A DNA stretch of 64,000 nucleotides from Natrinema sp. CBA1119 (GTDB lineage: Archaea > Halobacteriota > Halobacteria > Halobacteriales > Natrialbaceae). Positions within the stretch are counted from its first letter, which is position 1. Every line of letters starts with the position of its first letter. Both the position numbers and the translations under genes were made by a program. Positions 20,770 through 30,066 of this stretch are shown here, in pieces. Below the pieces are notes generated by a model that saw only the letters and a program-made list of their open reading frames with translations, was not told the DNA's origin and ran no database searches. The stretch spans positions 3,906,001-3,970,000 of the forward strand of contig NZ_PDBS01000001.1 in assembly GCF_002572525.1 (NCBI RefSeq). The letters are read 5' to 3'.

Positions 20770-21780
20770 TTACCGGTCGGCCGGGTCCGTGGGGCTCCCG
20801 CCCGGTTCGACGGGTGAGTCCGCGGCCGTGCGCTCGAATCGCGAATCGTTGACGGCCAGTCGTGCGACGCCGCTGGTTTCGTCGAAGACGTGGTGGCGGT
20901 GCGGGTAGGCGAACTCCACGTCGAGATCTGCCAACCGTTCGCCGATAGCGTCTTGCACCGCCGACCGGACGACGGTCTGCTTGTAGGGGTGTTTCATCCA
21001 GAAGAACAGCTCTAAGCCGATCCCGTGGTCGCCGTACTCGGAGATATAACAGGAGGGTGCTGCGGCGTATCGGGCGCTGCCGATCCGAATGTCCGGACCG
21101 CCGGAGATGACATCGTCGACGCCTCGGGCGGCTCGTTCGGTCGCCTTTCGCGCCGCCTCGAGGTCGCTCTCGTAGGTGATATCGAGTCTGAGCGAGACCC
21201 GCGTGCGCTCGTCTTCCGCGGAGTAATTGATGACGTCGCGCGCGTGGATCTCGGAGTTCGGAATGACGATGAAGGTGTTCTGAAGCGTGAAGATCTTGGT
21301 GTACCGGATCGTGATGTCCTCGACGAACCCGCGGTGACCGGCATCGGAGACCTCGATCATGTCGCCGATCTCGTAGGGTCGGTCGGCGAGAACGTAGAGA
21401 CCGTTGATCAGGCTGCCGACCACCGGGGCGAGCACGACTGCGATGACGGCCGAGATCACGGTCACCGAGAGGAGGATTTGCGTGTCACCGACGCCGAGGA
21501 TAGTCGCAGCGACGACGGCCGCCCAGAGGAGAACCGCGGCCCTGACACCGCGGAGAGCGGTTCGCGTGACGCTCGGTCGTTCGATTCGACGGGCGACCGT
21601 TCGACCGGCGATCCGAACCGCGACCTTCGAGAGGTACCAGCCGACGGCGAGCACGACGAACGCGAGGGCGATCTCGATGAAGATCTCGGGAGGATCACCA
21701 GGGATGTTGCGCTGAATCGCGTTGACAGCCGAGCTCGCATCTCCCGCGGAGCTCGCGTTCTCCTGAAGGACCCTGCGCAT
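20770..21780 (-). CDS. Small-conductance mechanosensitive channel (MscS family)
   Basis: From the ATG at 21780-21778 the protein has 336 residues. There are three to four membrane segments between about 30 and 150. The pore helix region VTVISAVIAVVLAPVVGSLINGLYVL is followed by the MscS beta domain (RPYEIGDMIEVSDAGHRGFVEDITIRYTKIFTLQNTFIVIPNSEI) and a C-terminal alpha/beta domain ending in a low-complexity tail. It would act as a pressure valve in the cell membrane. The longer frame (from 21849) includes the promoter TTAACCAC near 21806-21813, so the internal Met is preferred. Confidence 0.88.
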   Translation of the reverse strand: MRRVLQENASSAGDASSAVNAIQRNIPGDPPEIFIEIALAFVVLAVGWYLSKVAVRIAGRTVARRIERPSVTRTALRGVRAAVLLWAAVVAATILGVGDTQILLSVTVISAVIAVVLAPVVGSLINGLYVLADRPYEIGDMIEVSDAGHRGFVEDITIRYTKIFTLQNTFIVIPNSEIHARDVINYSAEDERTRVSLRLDITYESDLEAARKATERAARGVDDVISGGPDIRIGSARYAAAPSCYISEYGDHGIGLELFFWMKHPYKQTVVRSAVQDAIGERLADLDVEFAYPHRHHVFDETSGVARLAVNDSRFERTAADSPVEPGGSPTDPADR

Positions 21781-21919
21781 GGCAACACTCTCAGGCCGGT
21801 AGTGGTTAAGGGTTCTGACCATCAGTTTCGGCCACCGGTCATGTAACAACCCGATTTCGAAAACGCGTGCTACTCAGAATATAATAAATCATTTAGCCGC
21901 CGGGATCGTAGGGTCGGAT

Positions 21920-22986
21920 ATGGCACCAGACGAACTTCGCTCGACGGTCGAGCGTGTCGGGGACCGCTTCAACCTCGGCGAATACGAAATCGACGCCTAT
22001 CTCACCGTATTGGAGCAGGGACAGCTCACGGCGAGCGAGATCGCGGACCGAACGGACATCCCCCAGCCCGAGTGTACGATACCGTCCGGAGTCTCAGCGA
22101 CCGCGGCCTCGTCGAACTGCGTGAATCCCGTCCCATGAAGGTCGTCGCGATCGATCCCGGGGAGGCGTTCGACGACGTCCAGACCTCCTTCGAACAGATG
22201 ATCGACGAACTCGAGGCCCGCTACACCGCGCCGGCGCGCGACACGGAGGCGGTCTCCCTCGTGAAATCGCGATCGACGATCCTGCGCTACCTCGAGGAGG
22301 TCATCGACGGTGCGGAGTTCGAACTCGCGCTCTCGCTGACGCCGGACCTGCTGACCCGGTTCGAAGCGGAGTTGCGCGACGCGATCGAGACCGGCGTGAG
22401 CGTCGATCTGATCGTGACGCCGGCGAGCGAGGCGCCCGATCCGGCGGAGTTCGCGTACGGTGAGGTTGCGTCGACCGCCCGCGCCCGACGGGGAATCACA
22501 ACGCCAGTCGTCGCCGTTGCCGACGGCAGCTATTCAGTCTACGCGACGCAAGACGCCCTGCGGGACGATCAGGATCGCTACGGCGTCATCTTCAACCGGT
22601 CGGCGCTGGGCTTTCTCGTCTCCAGTTTCTTCGGGACCGTTCTCTGGACGACCACCGACCAAACGCTCGGCGAGGACGACACCGCGAGATCGTATCCACG
22701 AAAGTACGCCTCGATCCGCCGGTGCGTGAAAGATTTGCTCGACGAGGGCGGTGAGTTCTACGCGACCGTCGACGGTCGCGATGTCGAGGTCGGCGGCAAG
22801 CGGATCGTCCGCGGTCGGGTCCGCGACATCTCCTTCGAGGTCAGCGAGGAAGTCGCTAGCATCACGATCGAAACAGCGGAGGGTGAGGAACTCTCCGTCG
22901 GTGGTCGCGTCGCCGCCCTCGAGGACATCGAGGCCCACGAGATCCGCATCGGTCGGAACGAGCCGCCGACCCTCGAGGATCGCTGA
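21920..22986 (+). pseudogene. trmB: TrmB-family sugar-responsive regulator, split by a one-base frameshift
   Basis: The first frame (from ATG 21920) encodes the winged-helix start typical of Trm[46 protein letters not shown]. Then the sequence CAGCCCGAGTG at about 22062-22072 throws it out of frame, and it stops at 22138. The second frame continues the expected protein exactly ([21 protein letters not shown]..., then a TrmB sugar-binding domain to 22986). Adding one C to the CCC run restores P-Q-P-R-V-Y-D-T, so one base is missing relative to an intact gene. The repaired protein would be about 355 residues, normal size. TrmB proteins control sugar ABC operons, and one lies immediately downstream. 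Whether this is a true inactivating mutation or a sequencing error cannot be told here. Confidence 0.85.
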
Positions 22987-23031
22987 TCACTTTGAGAGCG
23001 GGGAATCGGGCCTCGAGCCGGTCCGGTGAAA

Positions 23032-23106
23032 TCTGCTCACCGATGGAGAATCTGGTAATCCGGCGGCCGGCAGTTGCCGACCGCCGGCGCGAAGCAGGTG
23101 AGTAGA
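23032..23106. repeat. Imperfect palindrome between trmB and the sugar transporter operon
   Basis: The outer arms TCTGCTCACC (23032-23041) and GGTGAGTAGA (23097-23106) pair at nine of ten positions. The inner arms CCGGCGG (23060-23066) and CCGCCGG (23081-23087) pair perfectly. It could terminate the regulator transcript, or be a third type of small palindromic element. Confidence 0.6.
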
Positions 23107-23211
23107 GACACCTTTCCGAGCCGCTTTGCGAACGTGTCGATGGCAATCCTCGCAGCGCCCGCCATTGGGGCGACCATAACTGAAACGCGATTCGAACACT
23201 CACATTTTATT

Positions 23212-23226
23212 ACCAAATTTATAGCT
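23212..23226 (+). promoter_or_regulatory. Promoter candidate of the sugar ABC operon
   Basis: The AT-rich run TTTTATTACCAAATTTATAG ends in a TATA-like AATTTATAG about 43 bp before the ATG at 23263. A start about 27 bp downstream would leave a short leader of roughly 15 nt. I see no clear TACT-N8-AGTA-like TrmB site. Confidence 0.5.
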
Positions 23227-23262
23227 AACAATTAAGGCGATGAACGTGGTCCGTTGCCCCGC

Positions 23263-24729
23263 ATGGGACGCGAATCCACCGGCCGACGCGACCGGACTCG
23301 CTTCAGGCGGCGGTCGTTCCTGAAGGCAGCATCGGCGTCGACAGCAGGAGCGGTCGCCGTCACCGGCTGCCTCGGTCGGGGTCGCAGCCCGGGACAGGTG
23401 GTGATGACCGCCGCTCAGGACGTTGCGGGGATCATGCACAGCGACGGAGACGACCCGTCGATTCAAAAAGCGCTGTGGGACGCCGGTCTCGACGAGGACA
23501 TCCGCGTCGAGATTCAGACCGTTGTCAGCGACTCCGCATCGCGAATGCAGACGACCCAGTCGGCGCTCGAGGCGGGTCGGGCTCCCCCCGACATTCACAT
23601 GATGGACAGCGGCTGGACGGTCCCGTTTATCCTTCGCGAGCAGACGGTCAACCTGACCGAACGCTTCCCGGAGGATGTCCTCGGCTACGTCAACGACACC
23701 TATCTCGAGGCGATCCTCGAGACGGCGCGCCATCCGCAAAACGGCAATCTACACGCCCTGCCGCTGTTCCCCGATCTGGGGTTTACCCTCTACCGGGAGG
23801 ACCTCATCGAGGACGCCGGCTACGACACGAGCGGTTGGGGGACCGATCCACCTCGCTGGGAGGAGTTCGCGAACGCGGTCCGAGATGCGAGGGACGGGGC
23901 CGACCTCAACTACGGACTCACGACACAGGCGGCCGCCTACGAGGGGCTGTCGTGTTGTACGTTCAACGAGGTGATGACGACATGGGGCGGCGCGTACTAC
24001 GGCGGGGTCGAGAACCTGTTTACCGCCGGTGACCGACCGATCACGGTCGACGACCAGCGGGTCATCGACGCGATCCGGATGATGCGATCGTTCATCGAAG
24101 GAGAGGAGCAAAACACCCTCGAGAGGTACCCCCAGATCTGTCCGTCAGCGATCGTCCAGTGGACGGAACAGCAGTCGCTTGCCCCGTTCTCGGGCGGTGA
24201 GGCCGTCTCGAACCGAAACTGGTCGTACGCGATCGCGGAGACCGGGACCGAGGAGGCCTTCGGCGAGAACCTCGGCGTCATGACGAGACCGTACGCGGTC
24301 TCCCGGGAGGAAGCCCAGTACGCGGACGTCGGCGGCACCGCCGCGGCGCTGGGCGGTTGGAACCTCGCGGTGAGCCCGTTTTCGGATCGCCAGGAGGAAG
24401 CGCTGCAGGTCCTCGAGGCCTTCGCCAGCGAGGACGTAATGCTCACGGTCTTCGAACTGGGTGGCTTCCTCCCGCCGAACCTCGAGCTGGTCGCGGAGGC
24501 CAGTCCGGACGATGTCGGGCCCGTCGTCCGCTACGCCGACGTGGTCCAGTCGGCCAGCGAGAACGCGATTCCGCGACCGGCGACCGACCTCTGGCCCGAG
24601 CAGTCGGCGCTGATATACCAGGAAGTGAACGCGGCGTACCGCGGCGAAAAAGCACCCAAGGCTGCGATGAGCGATCTTGCGAACGAACTCGAGCAGAGCG
24701 AAGCGGAGGTGCAAACGAATGGGAACTGA
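23263..24729 (+). CDS. Sugar ABC transporter substrate-binding lipoprotein
   Basis: The 488-residue protein starts with a twin-arginine signal and lipobox: RRRSFLKAASAS (residues about 16-27), a hydrophobic Ala/Gly stretch, then VTGC with the lipidated Cys. After that comes a family 1 extracellular binding fold (MTAAQDV..., PDIHMMDSG, HALPLFPDLGFTLYREDL, YAVSREE.., GGWNLAVSPFSDRQEEAL), as for maltose/trehalose/glycoside binding proteins. It is exported folded by Tat and anchored outside the membrane. TTG at 23254 is another in-frame start, but ATG 23263 is preferred. It overlaps the first permease gene by 11 bases and is the first gene of a four-gene importer operon. Confidence 0.92.
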   Translation: MGRESTGRRDRTRFRRRSFLKAASASTAGAVAVTGCLGRGRSPGQVVMTAAQDVAGIMHSDGDDPSIQKALWDAGLDEDIRVEIQTVVSDSASRMQTTQSALEAGRAPPDIHMMDSGWTVPFILREQTVNLTERFPEDVLGYVNDTYLEAILETARHPQNGNLHALPLFPDLGFTLYREDLIEDAGYDTSGWGTDPPRWEEFANAVRDARDGADLNYGLTTQAAAYEGLSCCTFNEVMTTWGGAYYGGVENLFTAGDRPITVDDQRVIDAIRMMRSFIEGEEQNTLERYPQICPSAIVQWTEQQSLAPFSGGEAVSNRNWSYAIAETGTEEAFGENLGVMTRPYAVSREEAQYADVGGTAAALGGWNLAVSPFSDRQEEALQVLEAFASEDVMLTVFELGGFLPPNLELVAEASPDDVGPVVRYADVVQSASENAIPRPATDLWPEQSALIYQEVNAAYRGEKAPKAAMSDLANELEQSEAEVQTNGN

Positions 24730-25810
24730 TTCCGACGACGAGCAGCGCTCCGACGACGGCCTGGTACCCGCCGGCGAACCGCTGACCGACGGCGGCACGC
24801 TAACCGGCGGCGAATCCGGACGGAGCCGGGAGCGGACCGGCAACGCCGTCATGAACTGGATGGAGAACCTGAGCGAAGCGGCGTACGCGTACCTGCTATT
24901 GCTGCCCGCGTTCGCCTTGCTGACGCTGATCGCGTTCTACCCGCTGATCCGGACGTTCGTCATCTCGCTCCGAGCCAACCAGACGCGGGGGTTGGACCCG
25001 CTGGGCGCGTTCGTCGGCATCGAAAACTACGTCGACATTCTTACCGGGAACGCGCGGCTGGCTCGACAGTTCCTCGACGTCGGATTGACGTCGTCGTTCC
25101 CCTTCGTCGAACTCGGCACCCCGTTCTTCCAGCAGGCGCTGTTCGTCACGCTCGCGTTCGCGGTCATCAGCGTCGTCGTCGAGACGGTGGTCGGATTCGG
25201 CCAGGCCTACGTGCTCGATCAGGACTTCAGGGGCCGACGCTGGGTCCGCGTGGCGATCATCCTCCCGTGGGCGGTGCCGATCGTCATTCAGGGGATGATC
25301 TTCTTCTTGCTGTTCCAGCCGACGGTCGGATTCGGTTCCGACCTCATGCAGAGTCTCGGCATCTTTAGCGCGACGCCGCTGGCGAACAGCCGGGATGCGT
25401 TCATCATCATCCTCGTGGCCGACATCTGGAAGTCCTCGGCGTTCATGGCCCTGCTGATCCTCGCGGGACTCCAGAGCGTCGATCGGAGTCTGTACGATGT
25501 CGCGCGCGTAGCAGGGGCTTCACCGTGGCAGCGGTTCAAACTGATCACGCTTCCGCTGATAATGCCGGCCCTGTTGGTTGCGATGCTGTTCCGTACCATG
25601 GACGCGATGCGAGTCTTCGGGCTGATCGAATCGACGGCCGGCTGTACCACCGTACCATCGCTGAGCTGTCTCGTCGTCGAGGCGATGTTCGGCGGGACGC
25701 GCATCTACGCGACGGCCGCTGCCGTGGCGTTCGCGACGGCGCTGGTGATCGGCCTGATTATCGGCGGCTACGTACTGCTCTTCCGCGACACCGAAGGAGG
25801 GATGTACTGA
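24719..25810 (+). CDS. Sugar ABC transporter permease, MalF-like
   Basis: The 363-residue protein has a polar N-terminal stretch of about 45 residues and six hydrophobic segments. It carries the EAA loop in the form YDVARVAGASPWQRFKLITLPLIMPAL (about 258-284), which contacts the ATPase. Start ATG 24719 overlaps the binding protein gene by 11 bases. The stop shares one base with the next ATG (TGATG). It forms half of the importer channel for the sugar bound by the lipoprotein upstream. Confidence 0.92.
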   Translation: MGTDSDDEQRSDDGLVPAGEPLTDGGTLTGGESGRSRERTGNAVMNWMENLSEAAYAYLLLLPAFALLTLIAFYPLIRTFVISLRANQTRGLDPLGAFVGIENYVDILTGNARLARQFLDVGLTSSFPFVELGTPFFQQALFVTLAFAVISVVVETVVGFGQAYVLDQDFRGRRWVRVAIILPWAVPIVIQGMIFFLLFQPTVGFGSDLMQSLGIFSATPLANSRDAFIIILVADIWKSSAFMALLILAGLQSVDRSLYDVARVAGASPWQRFKLITLPLIMPALLVAMLFRTMDAMRVFGLIESTAGCTTVPSLSCLVVEAMFGGTRIYATAAAVAFATALVIGLIIGGYVLLFRDTEGGMY

Positions 25811-26946
25811 TGACCGATCCGAGAGATTCCACCGATCCGAGAGATTCCACCGATCCGAGAGATTCCACCGATCCGAGAGATTCCACCGATCCGAATGATA
25901 GCGGCAGTATCGGCGACGGCGGAGACGATCGACCACGTGATCCAACCCTCCGCCGGCCCGATGGCGGCGAGCCGACGGACCGGTCCGCGGGCCGCCCCGA
26001 CGGCGGCACGAACGTCCTCGAGGACGCCCGCGAGGCTGAACTCGATCGAGGCCCGCTCCAGCAGTGGGTCTCCGACTCCATCTCCCACCCCGAGCGAGTG
26101 TACCGTGCGATGTTCTACGTCGCGGCGATCTTCTTCCTCTTTACGACCCTGTTTCCCTTCTACTGGCTGCTCATGGTCGCGCTGACGCCTGAGGGACAGC
26201 TCCAGGACATCGTCTTCACCCCTAACGGCTTCAATCCTGGCGCGTTCATCGAGGTCTTCGAGGTCGTCCCCTTCCACGTCTACATGTTCAATAGCTTCGT
26301 GATCGCGCTGGCCTCGACGGTCGTCGTCCTCGTCATCGCCAGCCTCGCGGGCTACGCCTTCGGCCGCCTCGAGTTCCCCGGCCGGACGCCGCTCATGTTG
26401 CTCGTGTTGGTCATTTCCTTTTTCCCGCCAGCGGCCTTCTTCATCCCGCTGAACGACCTCTTCAACACCTCGTTTTTCTTCCTCGAGCCGATCACCGGCA
26501 ACGGGACGCTCTACAACACACCCTTCGCCCTCGTGACGCCGCTATCGGCGATCTTCATGCCGCTGGCAATCTTCATCCTCACGACGTTCTACTCGCAGAT
26601 TCCCGACGGGCTCGAGGACGCGGCCCGCGTCGAGGGAACGACTCGGCTGGGCGCGCTGTTCCGCGTCATCATTCCGCTGTCGGCACCCGGCGTCGCGACC
26701 GCCGGCGTGCTGACGTTCATCGCGGTCTACAACGAGTTCTTCTTCTCGTTCCTGATGACGGACGGCCAGCCCGAAAACTGGGCACCGATCCTCGATGGCA
26801 TCCTCGCCTATCAGGGGCAGTACCAGGTGCTGTACAACCTCATGGCCGCGGCGAGCATCCTCGGGGTCATCCCCGTCGCGATCCTCGTGGTCATCGCACA
26901 GGAGAAGATCGTCAGCGGACTGACTGCCGGCGCGCTCAAAGAGTAA
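25810..26946 (+). CDS. Sugar ABC transporter permease, MalG-like, with repeated N-terminus
   Basis: The 378-residue protein starts with five tandem copies of the hexapeptide TDPRDS (last copy TDPNDS), then a low-complexity acidic stretch to about residue 80. Six membrane segments follow, with the EAA loop DGLEDAARVEGTTRLGALFRVIIPLSAPG (about 260-290) for ATPase contact. Its start (ATG 25810) overlaps the stop of the previous permease by one base. An N-terminal extension of this length is unusual for MalG homologues. It ends four bases before the ATPase gene. Confidence 0.92.
   Translation: MTDPRDSTDPRDSTDPRDSTDPRDSTDPNDSGSIGDGGDDRPRDPTLRRPDGGEPTDRSAGRPDGGTNVLEDAREAELDRGPLQQWVSDSISHPERVYRAMFYVAAIFFLFTTLFPFYWLLMVALTPEGQLQDIVFTPNGFNPGAFIEVFEVVPFHVYMFNSFVIALASTVVVLVIASLAGYAFGRLEFPGRTPLMLLVLVISFFPPAAFFIPLNDLFNTSFFFLEPITGNGTLYNTPFALVTPLSAIFMPLAIFILTTFYSQIPDGLEDAARVEGTTRLGALFRVIIPLSAPGVATAGVLTFIAVYNEFFFSFLMTDGQPENWAPILDGILAYQGQYQVLYNLMAAASILGVIPVAILVVIAQEKIVSGLTAGALKE
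25813..25902 (+). repeat. Five tandem 18-bp repeats in the MalG-like gene
   Basis: The unit ACCGATCCGAGAGATTCC occurs four times exactly; the fifth has AATGATAGC for GAGAGATTCC. Each unit codes TDPRDS and is in frame, so copy-number changes would not break the gene. The DNA identity is exact, which points to recent slippage expansion. Confidence 0.95.
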
Positions 26947-26950
26947 CACA

Positions 26951-28138
26951 ATGGCACGAGTACGACTCGAGAACATCACGAAACGGTACGGAGAGGAAAC
27001 GGCGGTCGAGGACGTCAGCCTCGAGGTCGAAGACGGCGAGTTCGTCACCTTCGTCGGCCCGTCGGGTTGTGGGAAGTCGACGACCATGGAGACCGTCGCG
27101 GGGCTGACGACACCCTCGGAGGGGCGGGTGTACATCGGTGACGACGACGTCACCGATCTCGCCCCGAAAGATCGCGGCGTCGCGATGGTCTTCCAGAACA
27201 TCGCGCTGTTCCCCCACATGGACGTGTACGAGAACATCTCCTTCGGACTCCGCCTCCGGAAGTACGACGACGAGGAGGTCCGACGTCGCGTCGAGCAGGC
27301 CGCCGACATCGTCCAGCTCGAGGGGATGCTCGATCGGATGCCGGCGGACATGTCCGGCGGCCAGCAACAGCGGGTCGGCATCGCCCGCGCGATCGTTCGC
27401 AACCCGGACGTGTTCCTGATGGACGAGCCGCTGGCGAACCTCGACGCGAAGCTTCGGGTGCACATGCGGACCGAGCTCCAGCGCCTTCACCGGGAGCTCG
27501 ACGCGACGGTCATCTACGTCACCCACGATCAGGCCGAGGCGATGACGATGTCCAACCGAATCGCCGTCCTGAACGACGGTAAACTCCAGCAGATCGCGCC
27601 GCCGCTCGTCTGTTACAACGAACCGACGAACCTGTTCGTCGCGGGCTTCATCGGCTCGCCGTCGATGAACTTCGCCGAGGGCGAACTCGTCGAAAACGGC
27701 CTCGAGACGAACAACTTCACCGTCGATCTCGATCCGACGCGGATCCCGGACGTGACAGTCGGCGACGCCGTCACGCTGGGGGTCAGGCCGGAGGACGTCC
27801 ATCTGACCCGTTACGCCGACTCGCTCACCGCGCCGACGGCACCGATCGACGCCCGGACCGATGTCCTCGAGCCGATGGGAGACGAGGTCTTCGTCTACCT
27901 GCTACTCGCCGAGGCCGAGGCGGGGTCGATGGAGCAAGATCCCTCGACGTCATCGAATCAGCTGTTGATGAGCGTCACCCCCGACACGGATATCGAAGCG
28001 GGTCAGGACGTCGATGTCGTGCTGGATCGGTCGAAGATTCACCTCTTCGATACCGCCACCGGAGAGGCGCTGCTTCACGGCCTGACTGACTCCCCGGATC
28101 GCGAGTCCGGCACCACTCGGACGGAAGTGGACAGCTAA
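26951..28138 (+). CDS. Sugar ABC transporter ATP-binding protein (MalK/UgpC type)
   Basis: The 395-residue protein has the ATPase motifs Walker A GPSGCGKST (about residues 37-45), Q-loop MVFQN, signature MSGGQQQR, Walker B VFLMDEP and H-loop VTHDQAEA. A C-terminal regulatory domain with OB-like folds follows from about 240 (VTLGVRPEDVHL, then LEPMGDEVFVYLL), as for MalK, UgpC and CUT1 family ATPases. It powers the two permeases upstream. It is the last gene of the importer operon and is followed by a family B palindromic repeat. Confidence 0.95.
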   Translation: MARVRLENITKRYGEETAVEDVSLEVEDGEFVTFVGPSGCGKSTTMETVAGLTTPSEGRVYIGDDDVTDLAPKDRGVAMVFQNIALFPHMDVYENISFGLRLRKYDDEEVRRRVEQAADIVQLEGMLDRMPADMSGGQQQRVGIARAIVRNPDVFLMDEPLANLDAKLRVHMRTELQRLHRELDATVIYVTHDQAEAMTMSNRIAVLNDGKLQQIAPPLVCYNEPTNLFVAGFIGSPSMNFAEGELVENGLETNNFTVDLDPTRIPDVTVGDAVTLGVRPEDVHLTRYADSLTAPTAPIDARTDVLEPMGDEVFVYLLLAEAEAGSMEQDPSTSSNQLLMSVTPDTDIEAGQDVDVVLDRSKIHLFDTATGEALLHGLTDSPDRESGTTRTEVDS

Positions 28139-28472
28139 TCCCCCGTTCATCGATGGTTGAGACGGTCTGGTGTCACCGTGTCCCGGCCCACCCCATTGCG
28201 GGTCGCGAGTGGCCGGAACTGACTGACGGGAGTCCGTATGAGACGGGAAACCGGACGACCGCTCTCGGATTCCCGTCGAGTTGGAACGGTACCGACACTA
28301 TCGGCTCCGCTGACGACTCGGTCTCCAACCGGCTCTCACCGAGTTCCAGTTGGTCCCCGCGCCTCGTTTGGCAACGGACCGAAGTCCTTCGAGCGAGAAT
28401 ATTCGATATAGCGCCACAGGGTGTATCAGACTGGTGCGAGACGAACGACGGCAGTTCCAGAATCACAGGAAA
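28139..28472 (+). promoter_or_regulatory. Spacer with palindromic repeat and promoter of the oxidoreductase gene
   Basis: This 334-bp gene-free spacer holds the family B element (28160-28239) and, near 28398-28410, the AT-rich AATATTCGATATAGC. The last is a plausible TATA region giving a leader of about 40 nt before the ATG at 28473. The rest has no recognisable signal. Confidence 0.5.
28160..28239. repeat. Palindromic repeat family B, copy 3 (diverged)
   Basis: The left end has GACGGTCTGGTGTCACCG and the right end CTGACGGGAGTCCGTAT, with inner arms of CCGG-type, matching copies at 11924 and 49768 in order and spacing but with more differences. It follows a TGA triplet like the others but lies about 20 bp beyond the ATPase gene stop codon. 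Confidence 0.65.
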
Positions 28473-29558
28473 ATGACACCGAACCGAGCAGATATCGAAA
28501 CTGGTATCGTCGGGCTGGGAAACATCGGCCAGTACCACGCCGAGCGACTCGTGGAACTCGGCGTCACGCTGGCCGGCGGAATGGATATCGCCGCCGAAGC
28601 TCGAACGCGCTTTGCCAGACGGTACGACGTTGACGTCTACGACGAACACCACGAGTTGTACGACGCCGTCGACGCCGTCATCATCACGACGCCGAACAAA
28701 TACCACGAGGAGTACGCGGTCGACGCCCTCGAGCGAGATTTGCACGTCCTGCTCGAGAAACCGCTGGGCCACTCGATCGAAAGCGCAGAACGGATCGCGG
28801 ACGCCGCCGCCGCGTCGAAGGGGTACGCGATGGTCGGGTTCAACAACCGGTTTGCCAACACCGTCCGGATCGTGAAAAACCGCATCGAGCGAGGCGAGCT
28901 GGGCGACGTTTCCCACGTCGAAGCGAACTACGTTCGGCGGCGCGGGATTCCGGGGCGAGGGTCGTGGTTCACCCGGCGACGGATCGCCGGGGGCGGTGCG
29001 CTCATCGATCTCGGCGTCCACGCCATCGACCTCGCGCTGTATCTGCTCGGCTACCCCGACGTGACGGAAGTCAGCGGCGTCGCGCGGAGCGAGTTCGGCT
29101 CCCGCGAGGAGTACGCCTATCTCGACATGTGGGCCGACGACGCGGGAGCGGACGGCTTCGACGTCGACGACTCCGCCAGCGCCTTCATCCGCTGTGGGGG
29201 GAATCGAACGATTTCGCTCGAGGTCGCCTGGGCGACCAACCGACCCGCGACCCACGAGTTCGTCGCCCGCGGGACCGACGCGGCGGCCCGGTTCGACCTC
29301 CTCGAGGGCGACCTCTCCGTCTATTCGGCGAGCAAGGAGGGCCCCGACCACCTCGAGGACACGACGATCGAGACGCGCCAGAACGATACCCACACGGACG
29401 AACAGCGGGCGTTTTTCGACCGGATCGTCGGCGATGGCGGGCCCGCCAACAGCGTCGAGGAGGCGCTTACGGTCCAGCGGATCATCGACGGCATCTATCG
29501 CTCGAGCGAGGAGGAACGGACGTACACGATCGACGAAATGAACGACTCGAGCGAATAG
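28473..29558 (+). CDS. Gfo/Idh/MocA family oxidoreductase
   Basis: The 361-residue protein begins with a Rossmann fold (TGIVGLGNIGQYHAERLVELG, the glycine pattern GxGxxG) and has EKPLGHSIESAERI (about 92-105), the family EKP motif with a catalytic-site lysine. The GGGALIDLGVHAIDLALYLLG segment contains the conserved Asp-His pair. Such enzymes oxidise or reduce sugars and polyols with NAD(P). The position between a sugar importer and a sugar isomerase-like gene suggests it acts on the imported compound, for example by oxidising a ring hydroxyl. The ATG at 28473 is the first with a family-like N-terminus. Substrate unknown. Confidence 0.9.
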   Translation: MTPNRADIETGIVGLGNIGQYHAERLVELGVTLAGGMDIAAEARTRFARRYDVDVYDEHHELYDAVDAVIITTPNKYHEEYAVDALERDLHVLLEKPLGHSIESAERIADAAAASKGYAMVGFNNRFANTVRIVKNRIERGELGDVSHVEANYVRRRGIPGRGSWFTRRRIAGGGALIDLGVHAIDLALYLLGYPDVTEVSGVARSEFGSREEYAYLDMWADDAGADGFDVDDSASAFIRCGGNRTISLEVAWATNRPATHEFVARGTDAAARFDLLEGDLSVYSASKEGPDHLEDTTIETRQNDTHTDEQRAFFDRIVGDGGPANSVEEALTVQRIIDGIYRSSEEERTYTIDEMNDSSE

Positions 29559-29708
29559 CCGTGTCTGGTCCGCCGTTTGCCACCGATATCAACCGGTACG
29601 AGCCGACAACCGCGGTGACAGCACCGAAGCGAAACGCGAACGGGTGGCCGCACCGACGGGGCCATTTCGTGCACGACGTTTACGTCGCGGAGTCACCAAC
29701 GGTCGGAT

Positions 29709-29954
29709 ATGGAAACGCCTCCCGAACTGAAAGACGTCGCCGGCGACGGGGACGAGATCACGATCAGCAACCGCGAGTACGACGACGAGAGCGTCATCGC
29801 CGTTGATTTCGGTCCGACCGGCGAGCATCCGTCGGTCGACGTCGTCGACGACACGGCGATCGTCACCGTCGGCGGAAGACAGTTCGAGTTCGACGTGCCG
29901 ACGGAAGCGAGCGACGTGATCGTCAATGACGGGGTTTTGACGATCAAAGGCTGA
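29709..29954 (+). CDS. Small Hsp20-like haloarchaeal protein (DUF7127-like)
   Basis: The 81-residue protein, METPPELKDVAGDG..., is made of short beta strands, ends in VNDGVLTIKG and has ESVIAVDFGPTGEHPSVDVVDDTAIVTV in the middle. This resembles the beta-sandwich half of small heat-shock proteins, and I believe it belongs to the haloarchaeal family DUF7127. The N-terminal arm and C-terminal IxI motif of full Hsp20 proteins are missing. It sits between two genes of the sugar island on the same strand, which may be chance. Function unknown. Confidence 0.7.
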   Translation: METPPELKDVAGDGDEITISNREYDDESVIAVDFGPTGEHPSVDVVDDTAIVTVGGRQFEFDVPTEASDVIVNDGVLTIKG

Positions 29955-30066
29955 CCCCCGAAGGCAGACCCGGTGTACGGCGATCGTTCGATACCCGGAC
30001 GAAGCACTGCGACGACCGATGCTCGCCGGCCCCCATTTTATTGCTCCGGCAGTGGTCGCTCCCCCC

